64,000 nt of DNA, taken from contig NZ_KB235903.1 of the NCBI RefSeq assembly GCF_000332155.1, positions 1,634,000 through 1,697,999 on the forward strand, in the 5' to 3' direction. Positions 62,907 to 64,000 of this stretch are shown piece after piece. The position numbers and the translations under genes are program-made. The notes beneath the pieces are model-generated. The model was not told the DNA's origin, did no database searches, and saw only the letters and a program-made list of their open reading frames with translations. The DNA comes from Kamptonema formosum PCC 6407 (GTDB taxonomy: Bacteria > Cyanobacteriota > Cyanobacteriia > Cyanobacteriales > Microcoleaceae). Position 1 is the stretch's first letter. Each line of letters starts with the position of its first letter.

Positions 62907-63953
62907 TTATTGGTTCCAAGGCTGTTGGCAGTAGGCTGTGAGAATGCGAGTACAGTTAGCGATCGCACCTAAATGAGCAATCTCAAACCCGTGAGTGTTT
63001 TGGGTGGGGAAGGCCAAACAAGCGGCCCTAGCTACGTGACCAAACTTCATGGCGATCGAGGCATCGCTACCAAACCCAGCGATCGCTGCCAATTGTACCA
63101 CCACACCCGCGCGATCGGCTGCTTGGCGCAATTCCCCATTTAAGCCTTCATCATAAATCCCGTAGCCATCCTGAGACAACAAAACTGGCTTTTCGCCATC
63201 ATCAATGGGATATTCCGGTGCCAAGGGGCAAATTTCCAAAGCAATTAACGCATCTAATTCCTGTCTTTGAGTAAAGTATAGTGCCCCGATCGCGCCGACT
63301 TCCTCCTTCGCCGATGCCACCAAATAAACATTAACGGGTGGTGCTTGCAAAGATGCAGCTACATCTAGTAAAATTGCCACAGAAGCTTTATTATCCAGGG
63401 TATAACTAGCAATATAATCCTTTAATCGTAGCGGGTGTTTGCGGTGCTTTCCTACTACCATGCGCGTACCTGGACGAATGCCTGCCTTAGCTAATTCTTC
63501 CGCACTACATTTCGTTTCAATCCAAGCATTTTCCCACTTTAATGCCACATCTTCCTGCTGAGATTTTTGAGGAGATTCGTGAGAAACATGACGGGAACCA
63601 AAGCTGAGGATACCACTAATGGTTTGATTATCTCCCAATAAATCGACAACGCCTTCGCCATAAACCCAAGGGAAAGAACCCCCAAGTTTACGAACTTGGA
63701 CTCGGCCATTTGATGTTACAGTTTTGACGATCGCGCCGATTTCATCTTTATGGGCAGTAATTGCGATAGAGTGTTGAGAATCGCGACCTGGAATTAGTGC
63801 GATCGCATTTCCTGCACTGTCAAGCCAAGCCTTTACTCCCATTTTCGTAAACCTATCGATTAACCAGTCGTCAACTTCCGACTCAACACCACTAGGAGAG
63901 TGGTGCATCACTAGCTCTTCAATCGTAGCAAACAAGCGATCGTACTCTTGCAT
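62907..63953 (-). CDS. M42 family metallopeptidase
   Basis: 348 residues with the di-zinc motifs of M42 aminopeptidases: SIAITAHKDEIG (His and Asp neighbourhood), YTLDNKASVAILLD (bridging Asp), SAKEEVGAIGA (catalytic Glu and ligand Glu), ALEICP and the terminal His in NTHGFEIAHL. These form large dodecameric cytosolic aminopeptidases; some relatives were mis-named endoglucanases. Ends 70 bp from tRNA-Glu. A GATGGGGGA repeat tract begins just upstream and runs off the window. Confidence 0.93.
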   Translation of the reverse strand: MQEYDRLFATIEELVMHHSPSGVESEVDDWLIDRFTKMGVKAWLDSAGNAIALIPGRDSQHSIAITAHKDEIGAIVKTVTSNGRVQVRKLGGSFPWVYGEGVVDLLGDNQTISGILSFGSRHVSHESPQKSQQEDVALKWENAWIETKCSAEELAKAGIRPGTRMVVGKHRKHPLRLKDYIASYTLDNKASVAILLDVAASLQAPPVNVYLVASAKEEVGAIGALYFTQRQELDALIALEICPLAPEYPIDDGEKPVLLSQDGYGIYDEGLNGELRQAADRAGVVVQLAAIAGFGSDASIAMKFGHVARAACLAFPTQNTHGFEIAHLGAIANCTRILTAYCQQPWNQ

Positions 63954-63974
63954 TTTTTTACCACAAAAGGGACG

Positions 63975-64000
63975 AGAGAGGGGATGGGGGAGATGGGGGA
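63975..64000. repeat. Start of a G-rich nonamer tract at the window edge
   Basis: GAGAGGGGATGGGGGAGATGGGGGA: the inverse complement of the C-rich nonamers seen in the composite repeats, cut by the window end. Confidence 0.8.

Overview
The window reads as chromosome of a filamentous, non-heterocystous cyanobacterium (Oscillatoria/Microcoleus/Kamptonema-like; the genus is inference). The evidence is the many HIP1 octamers (GCGATCGC), a complete kaiABC clock locus, an MPBQ/MSBQ methyltransferase, DUF3038/DUF4335 and DUF3747-SLH proteins, and gaps filled with short tandem repeats (TAATTGG/TAATGGC and TGTTAAC heptamers, CCATCTCCC-type nonamers, CTAGCCCC octamers). No phage, transposase gene or CRISPR array was seen.

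Layout. 1-6 kb: 5' part of a nirB-like gene, an ABC exporter pair, an RTX protein, an Hpt-domain protein and a small membrane protein. 6.5-13.5 kb: a biliverdin-type phytochrome kinase, an SDR-CIA30 (HCF173-like) protein, a frameshifted TPR-CHAT gene and a DUF3598 protein. 13.7-23.6 kb: tRNA-Lys, the DUF3038/DUF4335 pair, a very large hybrid kinase with CBS-like and degenerate receiver domains, then kaiA-kaiB-kaiC and tRNA-Arg. 23.7-30.3 kb: a small acidic protein, a DUF3747-SLH surface protein, and an AAA/STAND cluster (HTH-AAA, DUF29, AAA-TM-WD40). 30.4-36.9 kb: EI24 protein, methyltransferase, a cobalamin riboswitch followed by a decayed reading frame, fatty-acid desaturase, MPBQ/MSBQ methyltransferase, an LRR protein and an internally deleted protein-kinase relic.

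37-49 kb: glycosyltransferase, inositol-phosphatase-family enzyme, Crp/Fnr regulator overlapping an M61 peptidase gene, TerB-like protein, LeuD, a membrane protein, an HsdR relic, a luciferase-like oxidoreductase, and a molybdate locus (Mop, ModA, and an RHH-Mop fusion with a repeated motif in its promoter). 49-62 kb is signalling: a GAF-type kinase carrying in-frame repeats, an AarF/UbiB protein, a four-helix-bundle protein, then a minus-strand stressosome-type run rsbR-rsbS-rsbT, RsbT-SpoIIE phosphatase, RsbT-kinase-REC-REC and a REC-PAS-PAS-kinase-REC hybrid. The window ends with tRNA-Glu and an M42 peptidase.

Main points of interest: (i) the stressosome module wired to two-component proteins, with three RsbT-type ATPase domains in a row and no sigma factor in view; (ii) the putative molybdate-sensing RHH-Mop regulator with an inverted ATACCAA/TTGGTAT operator; (iii) intergenic repeats that also sit in frame inside sensor kinases; (iv) a cobalamin riboswitch whose adjacent reading frame looks decayed; (v) several relic genes (CHAT frameshift, kinase without a catalytic core, HsdR without its nuclease motif).
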